The notes under the pieces: generated by a model
Database searches by the model: none
Seen by the model: the letters and a program-made list of their open reading frames with translations, nothing else
Told to the model about the DNA's origin: nothing
Program-made: the position numbers and the translations under genes
Part shown: piece after piece, positions 16,141 to 25,086 of the stretch
Layout: every line of letters begins with the position of its first letter
How positions within the stretch are numbered: the first letter of the stretch is position 1
DNA from: Leucothrix mucor
GTDB lineage: Bacteria > Pseudomonadota > Gammaproteobacteria > Thiotrichales > Thiotrichaceae
Assembly (NCBI GenBank): GCA_015663245.1
Contig: DQSN01000111.1
Coordinates: 1-36,599, forward strand
Reading direction: 5' to 3'
DNA: 36,599 bases

Positions 16141-16905
16141 ATGCTTAAAAAAATAAATAATAAAGACGATAGCACCGAAAATAAGGCCATTCCACGGCAT
16201 ATTGCTATTGTCATGGATGGTAATGGTCGTTGGGCTAAAGCAAAGCATCGCCCACGCTTGTTTGGACATCATAAGGGCTTGGAAACGGTTCGTGAAATGG
16301 TGCGAACTTGTAATACAATTGGTGTGGAGTGTTTGACACTTTTTGCCTTTAGTAGTGAGAACTGGCGTAGACCAGCAGAAGAAGTAAATGGTTTGATGAG
16401 CTTGTTTATGAATGCGCTTAAAAAAGAAGCTAAATCATTGGCTAAAAATGGCGTAAAATTACAACTTATTGGTGATAGAGACGCTTTTTCTGAAAAGCTA
16501 CAATTGAAAATAGAGGAAGTTGAAGCTTTAACTGCAAACGGCAATGGCTTGCGTTTATTGATAGCTGCAAACTATGGTGGTCGTTGGGATATATTACAGG
16601 CCGCAAAAAAAATGGCTCAGCAATATTCTGATACAAGCATAGATATGGACGAAGATACTTTCAAAGGGCTTGTCGCTACCAGTGATATACCTGATCCTGA
16701 TTTGTTCATAAGAACAGGTGGCGAACGTAGAATTAGTAATTTTTTGTTATGGCAACTTGCCTATACTGAACTTTATTTTACAGATGTATTATGGCCTGAT
16801 TTTAATAAGACTGAATTACACTTAGCAATGGATGATTTCTCTCGTCGTCAACGCCGCTTTGGCAAGACGGGCGATCAAATACAAGAGGATAAGAAGGATG
16901 CTTAA
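16141..16905 (+). CDS. uppS: Undecaprenyl diphosphate synthase
   Basis: A cis-prenyltransferase that extends farnesyl diphosphate with isopentenyl diphosphate to make the C55 lipid carrier used for peptidoglycan and LPS. The 254 residues include HIAIVMDGNGRWAKAKHRPRLFGHHKG (with the catalytic Asp and phosphate-binding residues, about 20-46), LTLFAFSSENWRRPAEEV and DLFIRTGGERRISNFLLWQLAYTELYFTDVLWPDF (C-terminal IPP-binding signature). Its last 8 nt overlap the cdsA start, so translation is coupled. Confidence 0.97.
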   Translation: MLKKINNKDDSTENKAIPRHIAIVMDGNGRWAKAKHRPRLFGHHKGLETVREMVRTCNTIGVECLTLFAFSSENWRRPAEEVNGLMSLFMNALKKEAKSLAKNGVKLQLIGDRDAFSEKLQLKIEEVEALTANGNGLRLLIAANYGGRWDILQAAKKMAQQYSDTSIDMDEDTFKGLVATSDIPDPDLFIRTGGERRISNFLLWQLAYTELYFTDVLWPDFNKTELHLAMDDFSRRQRRFGKTGDQIQEDKKDA

Positions 16906-17713
16906 ACAAAGAATGATTACAGGTATTTTACTTGCCTTAGCTGTCTTGCTGGGGGTTTTGTTATTACCTAGCTCTTTGTTTGCCGTCGTTTCTATGATTG
17001 TCTTGGTGTCTCTAGGTGGTTGGGAGTGGGCTAATCTTACGGGTTATAAAGCTGATAACTCTCGTATTATTCTTGTCGTGTCATTATTAGTTGTTGCTGT
17101 TATAAGCTATCTTTGGAAAGGCATTCATTGGCCGCTTATTATTGTGGGTGTGCTGTGGTGGGTGTATGCACTTAAACTGCTATTTAATTATAAGAAAGAT
17201 GATAATGGACTACAGGGAAAAAAATGGTTGCTACCAGCATCATCATTTTTGGTTTTAATTCCTGCTTGGCTTTCTCTTATTGAATTACATGCTAGATTAC
17301 CATTGCTGGTTTTATATTTGGTATTCCTCGTTGCAATTGCAGATAGCGGTGCTTATTTTGCAGGAAAAGCGATGGGGCTAACAAAGTTGGCACCTGACCT
17401 AAGTCCAGGAAAAACTATTGAAGGCTTCAAAGGAGGCTTGCTTGGAGCGGGTGTGTGGGCCTTTTTAGCAGCATGGTATTTTGGTCTGTCATCTGGCAAT
17501 GGCATTTTGTTCATATTACTATCTTTATTAGTTGCTGCTATTTCAGTGGGTGGAGATTTATATGAAAGTTTGCTGAAACGTGAGGCAAACGAGAAGGATA
17601 GCGGTACTTTATTGCCAGGACATGGCGGTATTTTGGATAGAATCGATGGGTTGCTAGCGGCTTTGCCTGTTTTCGCATTAGGTCTATTAATCGTTGGTGG
17701 TATTGGCGTTTAG
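16898..17713 (+). CDS. cdsA: Phosphatidate cytidylyltransferase (CDP-diglyceride synthase)
   Basis: An integral membrane enzyme making CDP-diacylglycerol from phosphatidic acid and CTP, the branch point of phospholipid synthesis. The start MLKQRMITGILLALAVLLGVLLL at 16898 is chosen, preceded by AAGAGGATAAGAAGG; the track's start 22 codons upstream lies inside uppS. The protein then has 271 residues and many hydrophobic helices. The family signature is complete: SLLKREANEKDSGTLLPGHGGILDRIDGL near the C-terminus, and APDLSPGKTIEGFKGGLLGA before it. Confidence 0.96.
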   Translation: MLKQRMITGILLALAVLLGVLLLPSSLFAVVSMIVLVSLGGWEWANLTGYKADNSRIILVVSLLVVAVISYLWKGIHWPLIIVGVLWWVYALKLLFNYKKDDNGLQGKKWLLPASSFLVLIPAWLSLIELHARLPLLVLYLVFLVAIADSGAYFAGKAMGLTKLAPDLSPGKTIEGFKGGLLGAGVWAFLAAWYFGLSSGNGILFILLSLLVAAISVGGDLYESLLKREANEKDSGTLLPGHGGILDRIDGLLAALPVFALGLLIVGGIGV

Positions 17714-17740
17714 CCATTACCTCACTCAATAAAATTATAA

Positions 17741-18928
17741 ATGAATAATATTATCAGTAAAGGAATTACGATTCTTGGTTCAACGGGAACCATTGGCGTT
17801 AATACCTTGGATGTGATTTCTCGGCATAGTAATCTCTATCATGTCATTGCCCTAAGTGCTAACTCTAATGTGGATAAGATGTTGGAGCAATGTCGTCAAT
17901 ATCACCCGCAATACGCAGTGATGGTTGATGAGCAGGCCGCTGATCAATTGTCGATAGCTTTGAAAAATGATGATATTGAAGTGCTTTCGGGCGCAAAGTC
18001 TCTGGCATTTATTGCCAAGCTAGAGCAGATTGATTATGTTATGGCTGCAATTGTGGGCGCTGCGGGATTGCTACCAAACCTTGCCGCAGCAAAGGCAGGA
18101 AAGCGGGTATTACTGGCGAATAAAGAGTCGTTAGTGATGTCAGGTAAGCTTTTTATGGATGCTTTGCATGAAAATAATGCGACTCTTTTACCTATCGACA
18201 GTGAACATAATGCGATATTTCAGTGTCTGCCAGTCTCTGGTCAGCAAGGTGTAACAAAAATTCTACTGACGGCTTCGGGAGGCCCCTTTCGTACTCGAGA
18301 TATTGACACCTTGCGCGATATAACACCTGAACAAGCGGTAGCACATCCAAACTGGGTAATGGGGCGGAAAATATCAGTAGATTCTGCTACGATGATGAAT
18401 AAAGGTTTGGAGGTGATAGAGGCATGTTGGTTGTTTGATATGCCAGCAGATAAAATTCAAGTCGTCATTCATCCTCAAAGTACTATTCATTCAATGGTAT
18501 CCTACAATGATGGTTCTGTTTTGGCGCAGTTGGGTAATCCTGATATGCGTACTCCAATTGCCTATGGTTTGGCTTGGCCAGAGCGTCTGGAGTCAGGTGT
18601 TGAGCAGTTAGATTTATTCAAAATCGCCCGTTTAGACTTTGAAAAACCAGACTTGCAACGTTTCCCCTGTCTGCGTTTAGCTTATGAAGCCCATCAGGCA
18701 GGTGGAAATACAACGATTGCTTTAAATGCTGCGAATGAAATTGCAGTAGACGCATTTTTAAATAAACAATTGCATTTTACTGATATTCCAAAAGTAATCG
18801 AAGCTGTTTTAGAACAGTCGATTAGCGGTACTCCTAATACGATTGATGAAATCATTGTTCAGGATAGAGTAAGCCGTAAACAGGCAACATTATGGATGCA
18901 TGAGAATTTGGAGACTTTACTCGTTTAA
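17741..18928 (+). CDS. dxr: 1-deoxy-D-xylulose 5-phosphate reductoisomerase
   Basis: Catalyses the second, committed step of the MEP isoprenoid pathway (DXP to MEP, NADPH dependent), supplying precursors for UppS. The 395 residues include the NADPH fold ITILGSTGTIGVNTLDVI (residues 8-25), LLANKESLVMSG, the metal and substrate site LLPIDSEHNAIFQCL, and TASGGPFRT plus HPNWVMGRKISVDSATMMNKGLEVIEA. All are family diagnostic. The stop codon lies inside a 24-nt repeat shared with the bamA-skp spacer, suggesting that a mobile-element end abuts the gene. Confidence 0.98.
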   Translation: MNNIISKGITILGSTGTIGVNTLDVISRHSNLYHVIALSANSNVDKMLEQCRQYHPQYAVMVDEQAADQLSIALKNDDIEVLSGAKSLAFIAKLEQIDYVMAAIVGAAGLLPNLAAAKAGKRVLLANKESLVMSGKLFMDALHENNATLLPIDSEHNAIFQCLPVSGQQGVTKILLTASGGPFRTRDIDTLRDITPEQAVAHPNWVMGRKISVDSATMMNKGLEVIEACWLFDMPADKIQVVIHPQSTIHSMVSYNDGSVLAQLGNPDMRTPIAYGLAWPERLESGVEQLDLFKIARLDFEKPDLQRFPCLRLAYEAHQAGGNTTIALNAANEIAVDAFLNKQLHFTDIPKVIEAVLEQSISGTPNTIDEIIVQDRVSRKQATLWMHENLETLLV

Positions 18929-18946
18929 GGACGCTCTGATCAAGTC
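18923..18946 (+). repeat. Solo copy of the MITE-like terminal repeat at the dxr 3' end
   Basis: GTTTAAGGA-C-GCTCTGATCAAGTC matches the reverse complement of 22935-22958 at 23 of 24 positions. It includes the dxr stop codon (TAA, 18926-18928). No matching opposite arm is seen before rseP. A separate palindrome GTTCAT...ATGAAC (about 18994-19015) lies further down the spacer. Confidence 0.7.
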
Positions 18947-19053
18947 TCAGCTCAGGTGGTAAATAAAATAATAATAAAAAACAATCAGGAGTTGTTCATT
19001 AAATTAGTGATGAACTTTCTGTTACATTTTTCTTTGTCGATACTAAATAAACT

Positions 19054-20424
19054 ATGAATATTTTAATCTCTATCATTGCCTTTATCGTTACGATTGGCGT
19101 CTTAGTTGCAGTACATGAATTTGGTCATTTTTGGGTTGCGCGCAAGCTAGGTATAAAAGTACTACGTTTCGCAATAGGCTTTGGCAAGCCCCTGTGGACA
19201 TATACCTCAAAAAAAGACGATAAAATAGAATATGTTTTAGCCGCTATTCCTTTTGGTGGTTATGTCAAAATGTTGGATGAGCGCGAGGGTGATGTTTCAG
19301 AAGATGAGGTACACCGTGCGTTTAATCGTCAGCCAGTTTGGAAGCGCTTTTTAGTTGTACTTGCAGGTCCTGCTTTTAACTTTATTTTTGCAATATTTGC
19401 ATTTTCTATTACCTACATGATAGGAATTAACTCGGTACAACCTTATGTTGGTTCGGTTGTTGCAGGAACGCCTGCTGCTCAAGCGGGATTTCAAGAAAAG
19501 GATAAAATTCTTGCCATTAATGGTGCTGATGTTGTATCCATGAGTGAAGTGCGTTTGTCTTTACTACACGAATACTTAGGTAATCCAGAGCTGGAGATTA
19601 AAGTCCAGACAGAGGGTAAGGAAGAAGTAACCCGACATCTTGATCTTTCATCTATTAAGCTGCTAGCAGATGATAAAGATTATTTTGCTAAAACAGGCAT
19701 GGGTTTTTGGCAGCCACCTCACCAATCAGTGGTTATGAGTGTTTTGCCTGATAGTGCAGCAGCAAATGCAGGTTTGCAAAAGAATGATATTATTTTGAGT
19801 TATGATGGGCAGTCTACCAAGTCAGTAGAGGCTGTTACCAAATATATTCAGCAACATGCAGGTGTTGAGGTAGAACTTCAAATAGAACGACAAAATAATG
19901 TACAGACTCTTTCTATCACACCTAAAGCCACGGAAGTGAAAGGTAAGAGCATCGGGCTAATGGGAGTCCACTTAGGTAAAAAGATGAGTATTAAAGATAG
20001 AGAAGACTTGCTCTTTGTACGTCACGCATCTTTAGGTGAAGCATTATCACGAGGCGTTGTTGAAACATGGAAAATGTCCGTAATGACATTGAAAGTAATG
20101 GGAAAACTGATTGTTGGTGAAGCTTCTCTTAAAAATATAAGTGGACCTGTCACCATCGCGAACTATGCAGGTATTAGCGCAAGTATCGGTTTTACTGTTT
20201 ATCTCGGATTTTTAGCAATCATTAGTTTAAGCTTAGGGGCTCTTAATTTATTACCTATCCCTATGTTAGATGGTGGGCATTTGTTCTATTATCTTATTGA
20301 AATTGTAAAAGGTAGTCCTGTTTCAGAAAAGTTTGAGGCAGTGGGATCTCAGGTAGGTATAGTCATGGTTGGTCTATTGATGATAGTGGCTGTATACAAC
20401 GACATAATGCGATTAGTTGGTTAA
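19054..20424 (+). CDS. rseP: Site-2 intramembrane zinc metalloprotease RseP
   Basis: Cleaves anti-sigma factor RseA (and remnant signal peptides) in the inner membrane during the envelope-stress response. The 456 residues show the catalytic LVAVHEFGHFWVARKLGIKVL (HExxH, about residues 18-38), a transmembrane segment after RFLVVLAGPAFNFIFAIFAFSITYMIG, two PDZ domains (YVGSVVAGTPAAQAGFQEKDKILAINGADV and VMSVLPDSAAANAGLQKNDIILSYDGQ), and the C-terminal LNLLPIPMLDGGHLFYYLIE with the third zinc ligand. It overlaps bamA by 1 nt (TAATG), a tightly coupled pair. Confidence 0.97.
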   Translation: MNILISIIAFIVTIGVLVAVHEFGHFWVARKLGIKVLRFAIGFGKPLWTYTSKKDDKIEYVLAAIPFGGYVKMLDEREGDVSEDEVHRAFNRQPVWKRFLVVLAGPAFNFIFAIFAFSITYMIGINSVQPYVGSVVAGTPAAQAGFQEKDKILAINGADVVSMSEVRLSLLHEYLGNPELEIKVQTEGKEEVTRHLDLSSIKLLADDKDYFAKTGMGFWQPPHQSVVMSVLPDSAAANAGLQKNDIILSYDGQSTKSVEAVTKYIQQHAGVEVELQIERQNNVQTLSITPKATEVKGKSIGLMGVHLGKKMSIKDREDLLFVRHASLGEALSRGVVETWKMSVMTLKVMGKLIVGEASLKNISGPVTIANYAGISASIGFTVYLGFLAIISLSLGALNLLPIPMLDGGHLFYYLIEIVKGSPVSEKFEAVGSQVGIVMVGLLMIVAVYNDIMRLVG

Positions 20425-22727
20425 TGATTATGATAAAAAGAAGTATTCAACTTTCACTCGCAGGCTGTTTGTTTGCTGTTAGTCAAGGTGTTTGGGCGGC
20501 AAACTTTGTCCTTCAAGATATTGAAATTAAAGGCTTAGAACGTGTTGCGGCAGGTACTGTTCTTAGTCATCTTGCGGTGAGTGTCGGCGATACTTACGAC
20601 GATCGTATGTCGGCTCAAATGGTGGGTTCTTTATATAAAACAGGTTTGTTTGAAGATATTAGTCTCTCAAAACGAGGCAATATTCTTGTTGTTAATGTAA
20701 AAGAGCGTGCTGCGGTTGGAGAGATTAATATCTCAGGCAATCATGTTATTGAAACAAAGCCAATTTTAGCTGCTTTGAAAAGGGCAGGGGTTGCCAAAGG
20801 TCGTCCTTTAAATAAAGCGGCTCTTGTGCGAATTCAGCAAGAAATTAAACGCCAATATTTAGCACGAGGCAACTATGCGGCAGATGTACAGGCGAAGTTA
20901 CAACCTTTGTCACGTAACCGTTTAGCCGTAAATATCAAAATAAAAGAAGGCAAAGTTGCACGCATAAAGAAAGTTCGTATTAGCGGTAATAAAGCATTTC
21001 CTGAGTCAACTTTAAAGGCATTATTAGAAACAGGAACTTCTAGTTCATTATCCTTTTTTAGTAGCAGAGACAAGTATTCAAAACAAAAATTAGTGGGGGA
21101 TCTTGATAAACTTACCGCATTCTATAAAGACCGTGGTTATTTGAAATTTGAGGTTAGTTCAACTCAAGTTTCTTTGTCAAAAGATAAACGCTCAGTATTT
21201 GTGAATGTGAATGTTCATGAAGGTGATCAGTATCGTGTTGGTAAAATAGATTTATCTTCTAACTCACAGGCCTCTCAACAGAAGTTAAGACGCTTAGTGC
21301 ATTTAAAAGAAGGGCAAGTCTTCTCACAAAGGTTGCTAGAAAAAACTCGTAAAGCCCTTAAGGCTCAAGTTGGAAAAGAAGGGTTCGCCTTTTCTAAATT
21401 AGGTATAGCACCTCAGTTTGATGATGTGAGAAAGGTAGTAAATATCTCCTTCCAGCTTGATAAAGGCCAGCGTACTTATGTACGCCGTATCAATATTCGC
21501 GGTAATTATCGTAGTAAAGATGAGGTGTTTCGTCGTGAGATGCGTCAGCTAGAAAGCTCATGGTATTCCAAAGAAAGAGTTGAGCGTTCAAAAATTCGTC
21601 TTCAACGCCTTTCTTTTGTTGAAAGTGTCAATATTAGCACTTCCCCTGTGGCTGGAGCACGTGATCAGGTTGATTTAGATGTCACCATCAAAGAGCGTTC
21701 TTCCAACCAGTTTACAGCAGGTGTAGGTTACTCCCAAAGTGAAGGTCTACTGTTTAACGTAGGGCTTTCTCAAAACAACTTTATGGGATCTGGTAAGAGT
21801 CTTTCTATTGCAGCTGAAAATAGCGCCTCAAAGAAAAACCTACGTATCAGTTACAATAATCCTTACCATACCGTTGATGGTATTGGGCGTGGTTTTAATG
21901 TTTTTTATAATAAAACCAATGCGGCAGAAACAGATATTACTGACTATCAATCAGACTCTTATGGAGCTGATGTCAACTACACCATTCCCTTGGGTGAAGA
22001 TAACTCTTTACGTTTCAGTGTAGGTGGTGAGCATCGTACCATTAAGACATCTGCGGCAAATACGCCTGACTATATCAAGCAATTTGTTGCTGATCATGGG
22101 AAGAGCTACAATCAATTATTGGGATCTGTTAGTTATATACATGACACCCGTAATAAAAGTCTATTTCCAAATAAAGGTCAGCATCAAAGCTTATCTTTAC
22201 AGCTAGGTTTACCAGGAAGTGATTTACAATTTTACAAGCTAAGATACCGTGGTACGGTCTATCAGCCTATTACTGATAATATAACCTTTGCGCTTAAAGG
22301 TGGTGTTTCATATGGCAAAGGGTTAGGTAAAAGTAAAGAGCTACCTTTCTATGAAAGCTTCTACGCAGGTGGTATTGGCTCGGTGCGTGGATATGATCAC
22401 AATAGCCTTGGTCCAAAAGTATTGTCAGGTCCAGGAATAGGAGATTCAATAGGTGGTAATTTAAGTACAACAGTAACAGCTGAAGTACAGTTTCCGATGC
22501 CGTTTTTGTCCGATGTTAAAGGTTTAAGAGCTAGCGCATTTGTTGATGGCGGTAACGTCTTTGACGGCGATTTCGATGCTGCTGAAATGCGCTACTCCGC
22601 AGGTGTAAGTGCAACGTGGATGACACCATTAGGCGTGCCATTAACCGTTAGTTACGCTAAACCACTGAATGCGAAAGATGGAGATGAGACAAGTAAGGTA
22701 CAGTTCTCTCTTGGTGCTACTTTCTAA
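20424..22727 (+). CDS. bamA: Outer-membrane protein assembly factor BamA
   Basis: The central Omp85 subunit of the BAM complex that folds beta-barrels into the outer membrane. A signal peptide (MIMIKRSIQLSLAGCLFAVSQGVWA) is followed by five POTRA domains to about residue 425, then a 16-strand barrel. Visible landmarks are NFVLQDIEIKGLERVAAGTVL (POTRA1), VRRINIRGNYRSKDEVFRREMRQLE (POTRA5), the FTAGVGYSQSEG barrel start, the conserved loop-6 VRGY in YAGGIGSVRGYDHNSLGP and a terminal aromatic VQFSLGATF. At 767 residues it is close to E. coli BamA (810). A second ATG two codons in is an alternative start. Confidence 0.98.
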   Translation: MIMIKRSIQLSLAGCLFAVSQGVWAANFVLQDIEIKGLERVAAGTVLSHLAVSVGDTYDDRMSAQMVGSLYKTGLFEDISLSKRGNILVVNVKERAAVGEINISGNHVIETKPILAALKRAGVAKGRPLNKAALVRIQQEIKRQYLARGNYAADVQAKLQPLSRNRLAVNIKIKEGKVARIKKVRISGNKAFPESTLKALLETGTSSSLSFFSSRDKYSKQKLVGDLDKLTAFYKDRGYLKFEVSSTQVSLSKDKRSVFVNVNVHEGDQYRVGKIDLSSNSQASQQKLRRLVHLKEGQVFSQRLLEKTRKALKAQVGKEGFAFSKLGIAPQFDDVRKVVNISFQLDKGQRTYVRRINIRGNYRSKDEVFRREMRQLESSWYSKERVERSKIRLQRLSFVESVNISTSPVAGARDQVDLDVTIKERSSNQFTAGVGYSQSEGLLFNVGLSQNNFMGSGKSLSIAAENSASKKNLRISYNNPYHTVDGIGRGFNVFYNKTNAAETDITDYQSDSYGADVNYTIPLGEDNSLRFSVGGEHRTIKTSAANTPDYIKQFVADHGKSYNQLLGSVSYIHDTRNKSLFPNKGQHQSLSLQLGLPGSDLQFYKLRYRGTVYQPITDNITFALKGGVSYGKGLGKSKELPFYESFYAGGIGSVRGYDHNSLGPKVLSGPGIGDSIGGNLSTTVTAEVQFPMPFLSDVKGLRASAFVDGGNVFDGDFDAAEMRYSAGVSATWMTPLGVPLTVSYAKPLNAKDGDETSKVQFSLGATF

Positions 22728-22729
22728 AT
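22719..22729 (+). repeat. Possible flanking direct repeat, left copy
   Basis: ACTTTCTAAAT at the bamA stop recurs exactly at 22957-22967, right after the inner-element end. It could be a target-site duplication, but this copy lies 23 nt outside the left arm, so the relation to the element is unclear. Confidence 0.3.
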
Positions 22730-22752
22730 TTTTCAGGTTCAAGGAAGTTCTA

Positions 22753-22958
22753 TTTAAGGAATCTCTGGCTAAGTCGATTAGAATTAGGCTGAGATAGAAT
22801 TTTCTGATTTCTCACGAAATGAGCAAGAATAGTCGCTCTGCATGTGCTTTTAAGTTATTTGCAAGTAAAGCACTAAACCTTGTTGTGATTTTCTTGGAAA
22901 ATCAGAGTGATTCTAGCCAGCAATAAAATAATTGGACTTGATCAGAGCCTCCTTAAAC
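22753..22958. mobile_element. MITE-like element with long imperfect inverted arms
   Basis: The outer 23 nt of the left end (TTTAAGGAATCTCTGGCTAAGTC) and of the right end reverse-complemented (TTTAAGGAGGCTCTGATCAAGTC) agree at 18 positions. Similarity continues inward for about 80 nt per side (shared GCTG, TAGAAT, CTGATTT, AAGAATAG/AACAAGG-like blocks), so the 206-bp stretch is a large imperfect palindrome with no ORF. The right 24 nt recur almost exactly at 18923. This is how a non-autonomous miniature inverted-repeat element looks; its parent IS was not identified. Confidence 0.65.
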
Positions 22959-22997
22959 TTTCTAAATGTATAGGATATACATAAATTGCAAAGGAAT

Positions 22998-23624
22998 ATG
23001 TCTTTTTCAAAGCAAAGCTTAGGTTTGTTTCTCAGAGGACTTGATAGAGTGAACTTTTATCAAAGTCTCTGGGGAGGATTGCTAGGCTTTTTTCTATTTT
23101 TATCTTCTCCCGTGATGTCTGCTGAGATAGTTTCGATTGGTGTCGTTAATGTTCGTTCTTTGATGGAAAATGCTCCACAAGCCCGAAATTCAAGTGCTAA
23201 GCTCAAGGCGAAGTTTTCTCCCACAGAGCAAGCCTTAGCAAAACAACTTGAGGAGATAAGGCAGCTCGAAGAGAAAAAAAACTCAAATGAAATTCTGGGC
23301 TCTACTGTCAAAAAAGTACAGCTAGAACGTGATATTCGCATCCGAAAAAGAGTACATAGCCGTGCTTTGGAAGATTTTCGTGAAGAGTTGCGCTTTGCTC
23401 GTGATACAGCCCTAGATAAAGTGCAACAAGAAGTCTATGAGGCAATCGCAACAGTTAGAGCTCAACGAGGCATCGATATTATTATTCAAGAGTATGTTTC
23501 TGCGAGCAAGCGTGTTGATATTACAGATGGGGTTTTGGAATACCTACATGCAAAAATCAAGAAAACCAATAGAAATAACGGTAAGCTAAAAAAAGGTAAT
23601 GATGGTAACTTTATCCCTCGGTGA
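22998..23624 (+). CDS. skp: Skp/OmpH periplasmic chaperone
   Basis: A periplasmic trimeric chaperone holding unfolded outer-membrane proteins on their way to BamA. The OmpH core is VSIGVVNVRSLMENAPQARNSSAKLKAKFSPTEQALAKQLEEIRQLEEKK, followed by a long Arg/Lys/Glu-rich coiled coil and IDIIIQEYVSASKRVDITDGVLEYLHAKIKK. The hydrophobic stretch SLWGGLLGFFLFLSSPVMSA is a signal peptide. The start is uncertain: the track uses TTG at 22986, ATG at 22998 is given here, and GTG at 23049 has a better ribosome site (AGAGGA, 9 nt) and yields a normal signal MNFYQSLWGG. The basic tail overlaps lpxD by 26 nt. It lies immediately downstream of the MITE-like element. Confidence 0.88.
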   Translation: MSFSKQSLGLFLRGLDRVNFYQSLWGGLLGFFLFLSSPVMSAEIVSIGVVNVRSLMENAPQARNSSAKLKAKFSPTEQALAKQLEEIRQLEEKKNSNEILGSTVKKVQLERDIRIRKRVHSRALEDFREELRFARDTALDKVQQEVYEAIATVRAQRGIDIIIQEYVSASKRVDITDGVLEYLHAKIKKTNRNNGKLKKGNDGNFIPR

Positions 23625-24627
23625 GCTAGCGGAGATAACAGGGGCAAAGTTGCAAGGTGATAAACATTTGCAGCTTAATCACGTATCTTCATTAAGTGAT
23701 GCAAAGCAGGGCGATATTAGTTTTGCAACAGGGAAAAAGTATCTTTCTCAACTCTTAGCATGCAAAGCCTCCGCTGTTATTATCACGCCTGATTTAGCCG
23801 TCCTTTATGATGGTAATTGTTTGATTATCCAGTCGCCTTATTTTGCATATGCGCAAGTCGTTGCCGCTTTTTATCCAGAGTCTCATCTAAAAGCTGATAT
23901 TCATCCATCTAGTATTATTGATCCAAGTTCAGAGATTGCCAGCACCGCTTTTATAGGAGCAAATGTTGTTATCGGTAAAAATGTTCAGGTAGCCGACGGG
24001 GTCGTCATCGAGGCGAGTTGTGTTGTTGGCGATGATTGTAGTCTTGGCGAAAATACCCACCTTCATGCCAATGTAACGCTCTATACAAAAACTCAAATAG
24101 CTGATAACTGCCGTTTGCACTCAGGTGTCGTGATAGGAGCTGATGGATTTGGTTACGCGCCAAATCAAAATAAATGGTATAAAATACAGCAAGTGGGTAA
24201 TGTTGTATTAGGCAGTAATGTAGAAGTTGGTGCAAATACAACGATAGACCGCGCAGCGCTGGGCAGCACCATGATAGCAAATGGGGTAAAGCTAGATAAC
24301 CTCATCCAAGTTGGTCACAATGTAACAATCGGAGAACATACTGCAGTTGCAGCTTGTGTAGCGATAGCTGGTAGTGCTCATATTGGCAAGCGTTGTCAAA
24401 TAGGTGGTGCTAGTGCTATTGCTGGTCACTTAAGTATTGCAGATGATGTTATTGTTACGGGGATGTCGATGGTGATTAGCTCAATAGATACCTCAGGTGT
24501 TTATTCATCGGGAATGCCTGTTAAAGAAAATCGCAAATGGCGAAAAAATATTATTCGTTTTGCACAATTAGATAAAATGGCACAAAAAATACGTGCCCTT
24601 GAAAAACAATTTAAAGATAAAGCCTAG
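23599..24627 (+). CDS. lpxD: UDP-3-O-(3-hydroxyacyl)glucosamine N-acyltransferase
   Basis: Third step of lipid A synthesis: transfers a 3-hydroxyacyl chain from ACP to the glucosamine amine. The 342 residues match the family. An N-terminal uridine-binding domain (SLGELAEITGAKLQGDKHLQLNHVSSLSDAKQGDISF) precedes a left-handed parallel beta-helix of hexapeptide repeats (IGANVVIGKNVQVADGVVIEASCVVGDDCSLG) and ends in a helical tail. GVVIGADGFGYAPN and the catalytic His in LDNLIQVGHNVTIGEHTAVAA are diagnostic. Two adjacent ATGs (23599, 23602) are possible starts. It overlaps skp and sits 9 nt before fabZ. Confidence 0.98.
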   Translation: MMVTLSLGELAEITGAKLQGDKHLQLNHVSSLSDAKQGDISFATGKKYLSQLLACKASAVIITPDLAVLYDGNCLIIQSPYFAYAQVVAAFYPESHLKADIHPSSIIDPSSEIASTAFIGANVVIGKNVQVADGVVIEASCVVGDDCSLGENTHLHANVTLYTKTQIADNCRLHSGVVIGADGFGYAPNQNKWYKIQQVGNVVLGSNVEVGANTTIDRAALGSTMIANGVKLDNLIQVGHNVTIGEHTAVAACVAIAGSAHIGKRCQIGGASAIAGHLSIADDVIVTGMSMVISSIDTSGVYSSGMPVKENRKWRKNIIRFAQLDKMAQKIRALEKQFKDKA

Positions 24628-24636
24628 GGGAAAATA

Positions 24637-25086
24637 ATGAGTTTAATGAACGTAAAAGAAATCCGCAGATTTTTAGCGCACCGTTACCCGATGCTATTGG
24701 TTGATCGAGTAACACAGTTTGAATCAGGGAAATCACTCACGGCTATCAAAAATGTCACTATCAATGAACCATTTTTTAATGGGCATTTTCCTGATGAGCC
24801 AATTATGCCAGGGGTGTTAATTGTTGAGGCAATGGCGCAAGCGACAGGTTTATTGGGGTTTCGCACCATGAGTGCCGAGCCGCAACAAGACACACTATAT
24901 ATTTTAGTCGGCATTGATAAAGTAAAGTTTGTTAAACAGGTTGTTCCTGGAGATCAGCTGATCTTAACTGCAGAGGTATTGCGTCAAAAAGGTAAGCTTT
25001 GGATCTTCAAAACGGAAGCACATGTTGATGGCAAGCTAGCCGCAAAAGCAGAAATTAAGTGCGCAGCAGTGGGGACTGATGCTTGA
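24637..25086 (+). CDS. fabZ: 3-hydroxyacyl-[acyl-carrier-protein] dehydratase FabZ
   Basis: A hotdog-fold dehydratase of fatty-acid synthesis that competes with LpxA for 3-hydroxyacyl-ACP, balancing phospholipid and lipid A. The 149 residues include IRRFLAHRYPMLLVDRVTQFE, the catalytic NEPFFNGHFPDEPIMPGVLIVEAMAQATG (active-site His and Glu, about residues 45-72) and GIDKVKFVKQVVPGDQL. It lies between lpxD and lpxA as in E. coli, and its stop overlaps the TTG start of lpxA by 4 nt. Confidence 0.98.
   Translation: MSLMNVKEIRRFLAHRYPMLLVDRVTQFESGKSLTAIKNVTINEPFFNGHFPDEPIMPGVLIVEAMAQATGLLGFRTMSAEPQQDTLYILVGIDKVKFVKQVVPGDQLILTAEVLRQKGKLWIFKTEAHVDGKLAAKAEIKCAAVGTDA

Noticed and set aside
16832-16897. 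22-codon upstream extension of cdsA
   Set aside because: It lies within uppS and encodes a charged stretch unlike CdsA; the ATG at 16898 has a ribosome site.
18994-19015. GTTCAT...ATGAAC palindrome upstream of rseP
   Set aside because: Short stem without a T-run or known motif; too weak to call an operator or terminator on its own.
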